From Dioscorea cayenensis subsp. rotundata (taxonomy: Eukaryota > Streptophyta > Magnoliopsida > Dioscoreales > Dioscoreaceae), in contig NC_052489.1 in assembly GCF_009730915.1 (NCBI RefSeq), forward strand, positions 62,001 through 126,000: a DNA stretch of 64,000 bases, written 5' to 3'. Positions 1 through 11,519 of this stretch are shown here, piece after piece (position 1 is the stretch's first letter; every line of letters starts with the position of its first letter). The translations under genes and the position numbers were made by a program. The notes beneath the pieces are model-generated. The model was not told where the DNA came from and made no database searches. It was given only the letters and a program-made list of their open reading frames with translations.

Positions 1-299
1 GTTTGATGAAACAACATTAACGTACAAATTAAGTAATACAAATAACATAAATTTTAAAATTAAATTAAAATTACAAATCCATTAAATAAAATTCATATAT
101 TGAGAATCCAATTCCACCACTAAATAAATAATATATAACGTTATTTCAAATTTATTGTTACAATTATATTTAAACTTAATTATTTTAAATTAAGTTTCTA
201 TTAAATATGAAAGTATATATATATATAATATTATATTAATGGTGAAATAATCTTTAATAAATATAATAATAATATATAATATATTTTTTCGGGAATCTC
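1..299. other. AT-rich non-coding sequence
   Basis: This stretch is almost entirely A and T, with short TA and AAT runs and no open frame of note. It may be the inside of the DNA transposon whose right end lies at 537, because no left terminus is visible, but nothing in the sequence proves that. Confidence 0.5.
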
Positions 300-537
300 C
301 GAGAGGCACGGGAAAACCCCCGTGCCCCGAGGAAATTCCCTACGGGGTTCCCCGCAGGGAGCGGGGTGGGAATTCCCGTGGGCCGGGGAGACCATTCCCC
401 GCCCCCGCCCCCGCCCCGCTAGGCGGGGAGGAATTTTTCCCCGCTCCCCGCCCCACGCGGGGAGTTCGGGGAATCCCCGCTCCGTCGGGGCGGGGCCCCG
501 CAGGGAACGGGGATTCCCCGCCCCACTTACATCCCTA
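300..537 (-). mobile_element. GC-rich terminus of a hAT-like DNA transposon
   Basis: The block is very rich in CGGGG and CCCCG words, in sharp contrast to its AT-rich flanks. Read on the minus strand, the outer edge at 537 begins TAGGGATGTAAGTGGGGCGG, which resembles the terminal inverted repeat of plant hAT (Ac/Ds-like) elements that carry GGGGCGGGG subterminal repeats. The next 8 bases (538-545, acaacgag) would be the target duplication. The partner end is not in the window, so the element is either cut by the window start or a solo end. The family call is inferred from the end motif only. Confidence 0.45.
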
Positions 538-545
538 ACAACGAG

Positions 546-2109
546 TCACTTATCAATGAAAGCATTTAATGCAAGGTGATGACATGTAATTAATAAAATA
601 AGCATTTAACTGCACGTTTACATGGATACAGCCCAGCAGTCTGCATAGATGGGATTCAATTGGCCTCTGCTAAAGTCCTGGAAAGAAGTCCTTCTCAGTT
701 GGTGTTTGATAATTTGTAATCTAATTTCCCAAGTCTCTAGTGGATAAATGGCTGGGTGATGAGTACACTCACATTCAGATACAGTAGCCGAGAGATGCAT
801 ATTCAATGTTGATTATAGTGTCTGCATGTGGGACTACACCTTCATTCAGATGTATCAGTCAGCAGCGCATGTGCATTGAAGATAATTTTAAGGTTTTCGG
901 TTTATCCATTCACTGGAATTTTATCATTCAAGTCAGATAGATAATGCAAGAAACTATCTGAAATTTTAAGAATTTGCGTTTCATGCCCATCTGATTAGCT
1001 ACACACATGCAACACCCAGTGTATTGCATGCTTCTTGTGCAATCTAAATGTACTTCTTCAAAACCCAAACATGCACAGTAACAGCCCCGCGGCAAGAACA
1101 GAATAAAGAAATTAAAATTTCTAAAGCCCTGTAAATAATAAAGGAAACAGGTTTTCTGACCTCAAATTTGGCCAAATCATCCATTCCACGTTTTATTCTT
1201 AAACACACAACCCAGTTACAGCTGAGAGACCTGTCAACTGTAGAACGACAACAAGAACACAGTTGGCTCTTCTCACAGGCTAAATACATGAAGAATTGGG
1301 TATAAGACAAGAAACCATGAACACCAACCCCAAAATATGGAACAATAACCTAAACTTGGGTAACTCATTGTTAATGGTGTTGACATATAAGTTGCAAAAT
1401 AAATTGGGGAAAAAAAAATCCTCAAGAGAATGATTTTGGACTTGCTACACGTTACCTTGAACCATGAGAACATACCAATACCCTTTTAGAATATACTTAT
1501 CACTTATGAATAGATGAAATTTCATTAGTCGAATGATATTTAGCTTTGAAAACGCTCCAACTTCTTAAGATGTAATGAAGAAATTTCACTGCTGATCATA
1601 CTTTGAATAAAATGAAAGCACAAAGCATAAATGACTAACATATAATAGGCAAGAATTATATGCAATACAGAATGTATTTTGGTCAATAATGAAGGAAATA
1701 TATGAAGTTTGAAGAAACATTGACTTCGTTTGAGAAACTAAACAGATCTAGCACCATAAAAATACCTGTTAGGTGATCAAGTATTTTTCGCAAATACAAC
1801 TAGGTCTATCTAACCTAACAGGAAAGTGAAAACGATAAATCATAAACACAGGTAAGTGGAGACCATAAACCATAAACCATAAATACAACTAGGTCTATCT
1901 AACCTAACAGGAAAGTGAAAACCATAAACCATAAACCATATCAACTGAGACCTTTTTCCAAACTAACTTGATTTCAAAACAAATATGGTTTTCACAAACT
2001 CAACTCTTAAGCAGGTAAACAAATTCAATGTCACAAGTGTCAGAGGAAGCAGCTATCAAAATATAGCAATTACAATGAGGAGAAGGCAGAGATAGACCTG
2101 CAAAATATA
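546..2109. other. Intergenic region downstream of PSRP5
   Basis: No convincing coding sequence was found here. The part nearest 2110 is probably the 3' untranslated region of the minus-strand PSRP5 gene. The only structure seen is the short direct duplication at 1792-1940. Confidence 0.5.
1792..1940. repeat. 89-bp-period direct duplication with CCATAAA heptamers
   Basis: A segment starting aaatacaactaggtctat occurs at 1792 and again at 1881, an offset of 89 bp. About 42 bases match exactly, and both copies are followed by runs of CCATAAA-like heptamers. These differ by one base from the plant telomere unit CCCTAAA. Confidence 0.8.
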
Positions 2110-3087
2110 TTACACATTCTTGTTCTTCTTCATCTTGGAAGGTGGCCATCTGCCCTTCTTCCTCATCCGACGCTTCCTCAAAAGGCGTTTCCTCCGAAGC
2201 CGTATTTTTTTGGCCAGCTTCATCCTCAACCTCTGCTCGAGAATCATCTGCTGCTTGGATTCTAGAGGAAGGTTCTCAACTGCCACAGCTTCTTCTGGCC
2301 TTTGAGATGGAATACTATCAGGTCCACCATCATCGGCCCCATCAACTTGGGAAGAAGCCTGGACCATGATAGACCTATTGTGAAATCCAAGGGTCTTGCC
2401 TACCCTCACTCCTCTAAGAGTTCCACGCTGTAACACTAGGTCTTGCTGCCACAACCTTGCAACTAAAGGAACATGTGCAAACAAGTAATCCAAGTAAAGA
2501 TCATTGACAATGAGATCAAATTGAAGGAATATGAACATTATAAGAAACTAAGAGTATGATCAGAATCAAAGCATGGCAAGTATTACATAAAAAAGATGAA
2601 GAATATTTAGATCAACAACAAAGTCAATTCACAGATTCCACACGAAATGTGAAGTAAATATGAATGTGGATGTGAACACTATCCAAAGAACTAGATTTAG
2701 CACCAAATGAATGGTTCTGGCATAGAAAGCGCAAATATCAAAATTTACTTGAGGGTCTGATCCCGCGGCTTATCCACATTTATCAGGACAGAAAGAAAAA
2801 AAAGAAATAAACATGGGCAAAAGAATGCGCATGATGTTTGCAGTAATGCCACAGTAAGCAAACAAAAACCAAAACAACCATCCAAGTTTTCCCGTGTTGG
2901 CAAGTAAATCAATCTAAAGAGAAAAGAATTAACACAAAGAAATTTCAATAGCAAAAAACAATAGAAGAAACAGAAAATACTCACAGGGGCGAGAGGCAAT
3001 TGGGATGGAGGTGGGGTGAAGGGACGAAGAGGAAGGAGGAATGAGGCTAGAGGACAGTAAGGAGAGATGAGGGAGAAGGAGAGCCAT
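2110..3087 (-). CDS. PSRP5: Plastid-specific 50S ribosomal protein 5 (PSRP5 / cL37)
   Basis: This is a two-exon gene with exon 1 at 3087-2985 and exon 2 at 2462-2110. The donor is GTGAGT, the acceptor is TTTAG, and the join is phase 1. The protein is about 151 residues. It starts MALLLPHLSL and has a Ser/Pro-rich stretch that fits a chloroplast transit peptide. It ends in a strongly basic tail, LPLESKQQMILEQRLRMK followed by KKIRLRRKRLLRK and WPPSKMKK, which matches the C-terminus of plant PSRP5. The family is a small plastid-only subunit of the chloroplast large ribosomal subunit and needs import into the plastid. Start choice: first ATG, followed directly by the transit-peptide-like segment. 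Long ORFs on the opposite strand across exon 2 are shadows. Confidence 0.9.
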
Positions 3088-4081
3088 ATCTCTCGTCCCC
3101 TCTCAGGCACTGAAAGCTAAACTTTTGCGGGGGACTTTATCCGGAATCCGGATAAGCATAAACAGGCAAGTCCCTCAAGTGGAAGAGCCGGCTAACCCGG
3201 TTTCAACTTTCAAGCATTGGTTGTTTTTTTTCTTTTTTTTTTACCTTCAAGTCCTTATTATTTTCTTCCCTTTTCTTATTTTAAATAAATATAAAAAAAT
3301 TACGTATCTATTTTATATTTTAAATAAATATAAATAAATCACATACTAAATACATGCACATATGTGAATTTTCTAAATACTCCACTTCCTGATCTTATCA
3401 CAGCCGAGAAAGTCATATATTCCTAAATATTTCAAAATGACTTTGTTGTTGGTAAAACAACCTTTTATCCTCATAGCTTTGAAATCACTTGCTAAAATAT
3501 AAAATCTGAATAACATACACCTATATTCTTTTTTATTTTTTTTATTTTTTTATTTTTTTATTTTTTATTTGAGAAAAATAAATACACAACCATAAAAATT
3601 TAAATGCTTAATCAACCCAACCCATATCAAAGACTTGCTTTGCTGCGCTTCCTATTTAACCACCTGTGTTAGGGATACAAAAGGCCCAACCCCGCAAAAG
3701 GCCCCTCGTTGCTCATCACTGTGAAAAGCGCACAGAAGGCCAGCTGCATTGATCAGCTTCCACGTTGCAATAAAACGGCAATTATAAGACACTGATCGGC
3801 AGCAATGTCATTGCAAATTCTTCACTATTTGTCACTAATGACACAAAATTTGCGATTCTTAAATAAAAACTGACAAGATCTGTTAAACAATACATGCCGG
3901 ATTTCAAACAATACAGCAACGATGCCAACGAAACGTGTTATTATGAGTCTATGACATAGAAAGACCAGTACAAGAGCAGCTGGGCCAATGGAAAAAAGTA
4001 AACAAGTTATAGATATATGTCCACCCTTCCGTCCAAACTGCAACTGTATTGATTTAGAAGCAATATGGGCAGAACCAATTG
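3088..4081. other. Intergenic: PSRP5 promoter side and 3' flank of the LYR gene
   Basis: The segment holds T-rich and A-rich runs (for example around 3225-3242 and 3525-3570) and no supported gene. It should contain the PSRP5 promoter, immediately above 3087, and the 3' untranslated region of the LYR gene, below 4082. Confidence 0.5.
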
Positions 4082-5110
4082 TCAAGGCTGATAAACATCA
4101 GGAAGCCGAAGGCCAACACTAGCAGCTGATTTATTCAGAACCTTCTTCATTTCATCTGATCGATCAACAGCAATATTATACGAGAACAGCAGTTCCTGCA
4201 TACCACCAATTGATTCATAAAGTCAGAATACAAGGTGAAAGCATACAAAAGAGCAGTTCTTTTTGAGTAAAGATTCTGAATAACAGTTTGGCAGAACAAT
4301 AATAGCATTCCTGAACTTCAGGTCTGCTAAAACGTGAAAAGTTGGAACAGACCATGATGAGCTTTTAAATATATTATTAAGTATATCAACCCAAATTACC
4401 AACATTGTTCTTAACTGAATGCCAGAAACAAATATACCCAGCAACTATTATACATAGATCATCTATATAAGACACGTAACAACTGTAAAAGTTTATCCAC
4501 TCCAGCTGACAGGAGATTAAGAGAGGCCTTGGAACAAACTAGTGAAATATTTCTTCAATTTTCTACTCTTTCTACTGAAATAATTGATACAGGAATAAGT
4601 AATTTTGCTAAAGCTTGTGTTTGAGTGTTTCTATGCCTAAACAGAAGTAAACATGGATGCATTTTTCTCAGGGATCAGTCTATGGTTAAAATAAATAAAT
4701 AAATAAATAAAGAAATAAATAAATAAAGGATAAAACCATAGCCACTGGAAGATAATAGTTTGAAGAAAATTATTAAAAGCAAGACTTGGAACCAACAGCC
4801 TCATTCAATGTAAACCATACAATGAGCTATATTCTATAGATAAGAAGAAAGAAATAAACAGATTACTTAATTTTGAGGTATCCATACGAACCTTATGATG
4901 ATGCACACTATTAAGAAGAAAGGTGTAATCATGAGCAAGCTTCAACTTGGACTGAATAGCAGTTTGATCAGAAAGGTTAATGTTCTTCCGAAATTCTTCA
5001 GTTACAAAATCTCTGAAATGTCTTCTGCATCCATCATGACCAATGTGCTTCTTAACAGCCTTGAGAAGTCTGTGATAAATTTTTGCAGCACCCAATGTCC
5101 CAGAACTCAT
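4082..5110 (-). CDS. LYR-motif (Complex1_LYR family) protein
   Basis: Two coding exons, 5110-4892 and 4195-4082, join in phase 0 to give 110 residues. The N-terminal part reads SGTLGAAKIYHRLLKAVKK, with IYHRLL as the LYR-like motif, followed by FRDFVTEEFRKN, a basic helix pattern typical of the family. The second exon ends KSAASVGLRLPDVYQP, which I recognise from plant LYR proteins annotated as Fe/S cluster biogenesis or assembly factors. LYR proteins act in the mitochondrial matrix, often bound to acyl-carrier protein, and help assemble respiratory complexes or Fe-S enzymes; the exact client here is not known. The base before the ATG region is a plausible acceptor (ATCAATAG at about 5114). 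A leader exon may lie at about 6450-6700, with donor CAG|GTAGAT. Confidence 0.85.
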
Positions 5111-5113
5111 TTC

Positions 5114-6592
5114 CTATTGATATATGATACCGAGATTGGTTAAATATTAAATAAATAAATAAATATACTGCATTCTACTCAGAGAGGCAATCCTATTAAT
5201 TCTACTCATCAATGAAAGAAAAAAAAAGCCAAGTAAGGTGAGGGGAGTAATTAAGTAGTAAGAGGTAGCATGGTTGCACTTAATAATAATTAACCCAAAA
5301 CCACAAAAATGGAAAATATAACTAAAATGAGTTATACTTCTACCCCTGAATCAATAGAAATTGTTTAACCAACCCTGCATTCAACATCTACATTACTCTA
5401 AACACCTAGCTAAATTTTATTGTTTCATTTTGCTCTCTATTTGCTATTTTATACCTTTCAGGACTTTAATTTCAGGCAATGCCCCAAAATATCTCAATAA
5501 TAAATTCTTGCACTCACTCATCCAACCTTTTTGGTTCATTGGTGCAATTTTTTTAAGAAAGAAAGCATTGTCACTCGTTCAATGTCCTATAAAACAATTT
5601 CAATTTTCAATCAGATATTCATTCTGCTCAATTCAGTTAATCATATCTTGTCATATGACAACTGATATTTGTGCATTCTCGTGTTAATTTTTTTCCCCTT
5701 CTCTGCCTCCAAATGAAATACCAAATATACCAATATCTGAGGTTAAAGTTTATTATCATTCTTAATTGATGAACATTGGTTCCCAGAAACATGAATGGAC
5801 AAAAGTTATCTAAGAAAACAATAACATGATTGAATAGTCAACTAAAGAAGTACAGTCTATTCAGTTAAAACAAAAAAAACAAAATGCTCCACAGGCATTC
5901 TGCCTAAAGAAAATGTTAACATGAATGAAATAGTTGTGCATCATATAAAGAAATTTTCAACTTAATATCAGAACTCATCTAGTAATGAACTCAAAGAAAA
6001 AAATAGAATAAGCAAGTATCAACTACAAAACTAATGAAGACCGTGCAAATACTATCAAGGAAGATGGTGAAAAACTAATATTTATCAGGCGCAGAAGCAA
6101 AAATAATGCGGAAGTGTTTCTTACATATGTAACAGAGAATTATTCCATCAATGACATATTAAAGCTTGACCATGATAATCTTGTGCTTATTTAATGAAGA
6201 AAAATAGCACTTATTCGAAGTTTTAAAAGTAGAGGTCTGGTTTGGGAATTTCTTCGAACAGTTTGTGGGAGTCATGGATAGATTTTAATTAAAGGGAAAA
6301 AAAGAAAACAAAAAAATAAAATTTGGGTATAGCTTGTCATGATCTACAACTTGGAGGACACATTAGCTAAGTATAATCAATCAACCAAAAAAAGTAAAAA
6401 GGAGCAGAAGAAAATAAGGAGAATAAATGAATAGTTTACAAAAATCTACCTGAAATGCAAGATTGAATGAAGATGGATTTTTAAAAAAAGTCAGATCGGG
6501 CTAATCTTCTCCTTTTTGCTAGTAATACCGTATTCGTCTCCCAAACCTAAATCGTAATGTCCTGATTGCCTCTGTGTGTGTGTCTGTCTGTC

Positions 6593-6657
<65 letters not shown>

Positions 6658-7915
6658 GTCGTAGGGCTTCGAAAGGGAGCCGCGAGAACGGCAGAGGGAG
6701 ACGAATGATAACGAAGAAAATTGCATAAATATATATATGTATATATATATATATATACCCCTGCAATTAACCAACATAGTTTCCCTTATAAAATAAACAA
6801 TAATAATGTGGACAAGAAAACCCAGCTATGTTCTTTTCATTTATGATTTATCTATCCTTTTTATTTTTTTATTTTCTTGTTGTTAATCTCTTTTAGCTTT
6901 TAATTCTTTTCTTCAGAGGGTTTTTTTTATTCTTATTTTTCTTCTCTTTTAGCTTTTAATTCTCTTCTCCATCTTAATCCAGAACCTCTCAACCCTATCA
7001 TTACAGACGGACTTGTGATAAGATAGAGTAATACCACACTTATATCAAGATCAAGTGCAAGTACAAGTTCTCAGGCTATGATGTACAAAAAATTAAAAAA
7101 ATAATAATAATAAAGACTCTCTGATTCACAAGGATAGTGTCTACCAAAACCATGAGAAATTATAAAAACAAGTAGGTTAATATAAACAGTTAGGTCAATC
7201 ACTATTGCAATAGCCAAACACTTGAAGCATTTAACTCTCAAGCAATTAAGTCTTATGTTAAACAAACAAACAATTAGTTCACAAATAAAACCATAATTTC
7301 AGATTTTTTTTTCTCAAGATATTTAAGATTGTATGACCTGAAATGTTTCTTAGATGATGATGTAATTCTGTGTCATGTGGATGCTATTTGTTGAGATGCA
7401 TACCAATAATTTTGATCCCTTTTTATTACCATATAACATATGTCTACTGTCTATCAATTTGCTGCAATACATATAAATGTACGCAATAATTACTTATTTA
7501 CTTGGCCATTCACACCAAAGACAATACTGGCATATTTATTATTGTTGATTAATTTACTTTAAAACGTTGGTCTTTAGGTTTACTACTTTTTCCCCAATAA
7601 TCTGGGGGAAAAAATGAATTTGTTTTAATTTGTTAACAACAACACAAGGTGGGCTTTCAAAACAACAGTATATTATTATACATGAGTAACTGATAGAGAA
7701 TAGTTTCGTATAGTCAGACAAAAGAAAACCATGACAGAAACAGATCCTAGATAAAATTCCATATCATAAATCTTGAAAATGAAAAGACCCCAAAAAAAGG
7801 GAATTAACATGTAGCACAAACAACCAAACCCTTTTTAGTTTTTTCCACAACTAAAATAAACCTTTGGATTGAGGCACCAGCATAAGATGATGAAAAGAGG
7901 ATTGATATTTTCCCC
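5114..7915. other. Probable 5' leader intron of the LYR gene, then intergenic DNA
   Basis: No coding exon is recognisable. Between 6450 and about 6720 lies a CT-rich leader-like segment (minus strand) with a GA/CT microsatellite. It is preceded on that strand by a TATA-rich run at 6729-6756. I infer this as the promoter and leader of the LYR gene. From about 6780 to 7915 the DNA is AT-rich and leads into the 3' untranslated region of calmodulin. Confidence 0.45.
6593..6652. repeat. (GA)n microsatellite
   Basis: A run of GA dinucleotides with one interruption (gagagaagagaga) follows a short GT/CTGT repeat. It falls in the inferred leader of the LYR gene and creates spurious Ser/Leu-repeat reading frames on the minus strand. 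Confidence 0.9.
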
Positions 7916-10394
7916 TTATTTAGCCATCATGACTTTGACAAACTCCTCGTAATTGATCTGGCCATCACCATCAACATCAGCCTCCCGGATCATCTCATTA
8001 ACCTCCTCATCAGTGAGCTTCTCACCTAGGTTGGTCATGACGTGACGAAGCTCGGCACCTGAGATGAAGCCATTCTGATCCTTGTCAAACACTCTGAAGG
8101 CCTCCCTCAACTCCTCTTCAGAGTCTGTATCCTTCATCTTACGCGCCATAAGGTTAAGAAACTCTGGGAAATCTATTGTTCCATTGCCATCTGCATCCAC
8201 CTCATTTATCATGTCCTGGAGCTCAGCTTCTGTGGGGTTCTGCCCCAGTGATCGCATCACAGTTCCCAGCTCCTTGGTAGTGATACAACCTGTTTTTAAC
8301 AACCAATGATCACAACTAAGCACATATCTTTGCCTTTGCTATTCCTTTTTACTTTTTTACTTGAGACTGTACCTCTTGTCAATTAAAGGCAAGAACCAAG
8401 AATAGCCAAACTGCCATGATTTGACTTGCAGGAAATAAAAAAATAAAAAAAAGGCGCACCATATACCACTGCACAGTATGAACTAACAACTTACATGAAA
8501 CCTAGTGACCAGTACACAAGCTGCTTGAAAGAAAAAAGGGGTTCGGAATGGGAATCATCAATATGATAGAAGCAAATGTAGTATGTAGCTACTTTCGAAC
8601 AAAATCAAATTGCATGGAAGCAATAAATACAAAGCAGTAGGTACTTGTGAATTTCTAAACATATGGTTGCTGTTCTTGGAGAGTCAACATTAAGGTTGTT
8701 CTAGAAACAGGAAAAAACTAAAACAGACAAAAGACAAAAAACACTATCAGAGGTACAGGACAAGCACATGAGATTCATCTTTTTTTGTTCATCAGTTGTG
8801 AGAATCAAAATTAATTGAATCCCAGACAGTGCTCCTTGCTTACCTTCAATACAGAGTGTGAAATTGTATATGTAGCAAAATAGTCAAACGGGTATGAGCA
8901 CTACAATTCACCAGGCATTTTATTCTCAAACTTAATACACACTTCCCCGCAAATGGATTTCATTCTAAGCAACAACCAAAAGTTGGTAAATATAAGAATC
9001 ATGCATTGAATTTGTAAATATCTGTTTCTTTGCAAACTACATAGCCCAGTTAATATAACATTGCAGAAGATATCCTTTTACAATTTTTGTTTATGAGCAT
9101 ACGATACATAATTTGTCAAAATGCAATTTAACATGCCTGCAAAGAACAAAAGAACATAGGAATTCATGAAGCGAGTGTAAATTAAACAAAATATTACATA
9201 TTAAGGTCATGACCTATTCATGTTGGATTTTTTTAGAAAAAAAGGGACCCAGCAAAATGTGGCTGGCATTGACAGATATTGATTAAGGCCACAACCTACT
9301 CTCATAGAAAGGAAAGGGTCCGCTAAACTGGGGTTAGAATGCAAGATTTGGTCACCGAAAAAAAAACGGAGGAGAAGAAGAAGAAGAAGCAGAGGAAGAA
9401 AGTAAAGCGAAGAAGAAAGTAAAGCAAAGCAATGATATGGCATACAAGTCAGACAATATCCCTTGTCGTTCATTTTGTGTGTTGTTCACTCTCAGTAACC
9501 TATTAGCCATTATCAATGATTCTCAAGGACCTGCTTAATTTAGGAGTAAGGCACGGGGATGGAAATTGAACACAGCCACCTTTGATTAACCATATCACAA
9601 AAACTATAATTTTGGTTAGCAAACCATTGTAAAATCACAAACAACAAATATTTTATAGTTTTACAAGGTGACAGACTTGCAAATCAGATAGCTTGAACAT
9701 AACATGAAAGATGTTACCTAAAGCAGTAGCCAGGATACAAAAATATAATTATAATCTCTTGCATGAAAAAAAAAAGCTCAAAATCAAAATTTCATTTCCA
9801 AAACTTTGCCTTTAAAATGCGTGATCCATAACTATAATTTTTAACATTGAGTCAATGTCCAATATCATAGAGGATTCATCCACGATTTTTATCTAAAGAA
9901 AAAGCAATTAACAAGATATAGGGATCACCAGGACTATCTACCTCAGGCAGCACTAATCAGAGAAGGTTCACCAACATGAAAGAAGAGAACACCTAGATCT
10001 ACTAAAGGGAAGTCTTACATGCATCTATAAGTGATAATTATACAGAACGCGAACAAAAAATAACGCAAATAAAAGATAGAACAGCAAAGATTGCAGTCCT
10101 AAAATCGCAAGAAAAACATGAAAACCTGGCAATTGAAAATCTTATTCGACATGAGATTATATACACAAGCACATCCACACCACACAATCAAAGCAGCCAC
10201 TAAAACAGCAGATCAATGCAAAACGGTGTAAAAAACAACACACACACATACACAGACACAGAACCCAGAGATATCCGAAAAGAAAGGTGAAAAAAAAAAG
10301 AGATGGAAGAGATCAGACCATCGCCGTCCTTGTCAAAAAGGCTGAAGGCCTCCTTGAATTCAGAGATCTGATCGTCGCTGAGCAGGTCCGCCAT
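7916..10394 (-). CDS. CAM: Calmodulin
   Basis: Two exons, 10394-10319 and 8289-7916, join in phase 1 inside the Gly codon of the first EF-hand loop. This is the conserved intron position of plant calmodulin genes. The product is 149 residues, the standard length. Four EF-hand loops start at residues 21 (DKDGDGCITTKE), 57 ([12 protein letters not shown]), 94 ([12 protein letters not shown]) and 130 ([12 protein letters not shown]), all with the Asp and Glu positions that bind calcium. It ends VKVMMAK. Calmodulin is the cytosolic and nuclear calcium sensor that activates kinases, channels and other targets. Compared with the near-invariant plant form, it starts MADLLSDDQ rather than MADQLTDDQ. 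It also has Gly in the third loop (FISGAE) and Asn in DEEVNEM. The 2.0-kb intron has no other gene. Confidence 0.98.
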
Positions 10395-10409
10395 GGAATA
10401 CCCTTCGTT

Positions 10410-10410
<1 letters not shown>

Positions 10411-10448
<38 letters not shown>
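10411..10448. repeat. (GA)n microsatellite in the calmodulin leader
   Basis: A GA run lies 17-54 bp upstream of the calmodulin ATG (a CT run on the coding strand). On the minus strand, a TATA-like AAATATAAAAC lies at about 10475-10486, so the repeat probably sits in the transcribed 5' leader. Confidence 0.85.
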
Positions 10449-10450
<2 letters not shown>

Positions 10451-10981
10451 TCGCTCCTGGTGAAATAGAAGGCTTTGTTTTATATTTCATACGCAGGACC
10501 TGGCTTAATGGCCTTTTGACCGACTTATTCCTGATCCAGCCGACTTAAGTTAGCCCCCAAAGGCCCAAACTATCTTCCGAGGTTTTGTTTTGTTTTATTT
10601 TTTTATAAAGTGAATTAAATTATAAATATATTAAAAAAAAAAAATTAGACTTTGATTTTCGTGTTTAATGTTTTAAAAAAAACTAGACTTTGATTTTCGT
10701 GTTTTTGCATGAGGGTGGCTTATATTATAATGAGTACAAAATTCACAAGCATTTGTCAATAACCGCAACACAAGTAAGATTATTTGTGTTGCCATAATGT
10801 AAATCTAGGCCGGAACCAACCATTACCGGCATTTGTACAATTAGTTAAACATAACAACTCGATCATATTAAAATGACGCATCATTGTATTTACAACAACT
10901 TGACAGTATCAATAATACAACACTGACATTGAGTGCTACTAGCATCACATGGCCCAAAGACACGAATGAACAAAGCAGCAG
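10449..10981. other. Calmodulin promoter and 3' flank of the MYB-CC gene
   Basis: No gene is visible. The segment includes the TATA-like site near 10480 (minus strand), A/T runs around 10600-10680 with a short repeated phrase (actttgattttcgtgttt at about 10648 and 10688), and the likely 3' untranslated region of the MYB-CC gene. Confidence 0.5.
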
Positions 10982-11484
10982 TTATCTTGAAGATGAACTG
11001 AGACTGATATTTTGGCTCTCATTCTCCGCAAAACCATGCTCTTGCCGGTCAGAATTATGACAACCTTTGCTGCTGTCCATCTCCGTATCAAGTCTGAAAT
11101 TGAGGGTGCTCGTACCATTTAAGTCTCGGTTCCACTGGCCAACGAAATCATCAGACTCGGGCTCTTCAGTTAGGGGCAGTAATACCTGCTCTGTATCTTT
11201 CGATTGGTCACCCAACCTTTGTTTCTTGCCCGATGTCAATTCACTGAGGCTATCCTGCAACTTGGATGGTGGCTCACTGACTTTCCGCTTTTCATTAGCT
11301 GCCGAGGAATCACAGGCCATCAATGTGCCACCAAGCTTTTGTTGTTCCTCTATGATCTTCTGGAGATATCTGCTCTGGGCTTCAATTCTTAGCTGCAACT
11401 GCCTTTGCACCTAAAATAATTATGCATCAACAACCAAGTTTGCATGGTAAGTTCATGATTCATTTACTGCAATATCAGATTATA

Positions 11485-11519
<35 letters not shown>

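Noticed and set aside
322-579. 85-codon frame over the GC-rich block
   Set aside because: It is translated from the CGGGG/CCCCG repeat of a transposon end; the Pro/Arg/Gly composition is a by-product of base content.
6491-6777. Ser/Leu-repeat frames on the minus strand
   Set aside because: They arise from the GA and TA microsatellites in a probable 5' leader.
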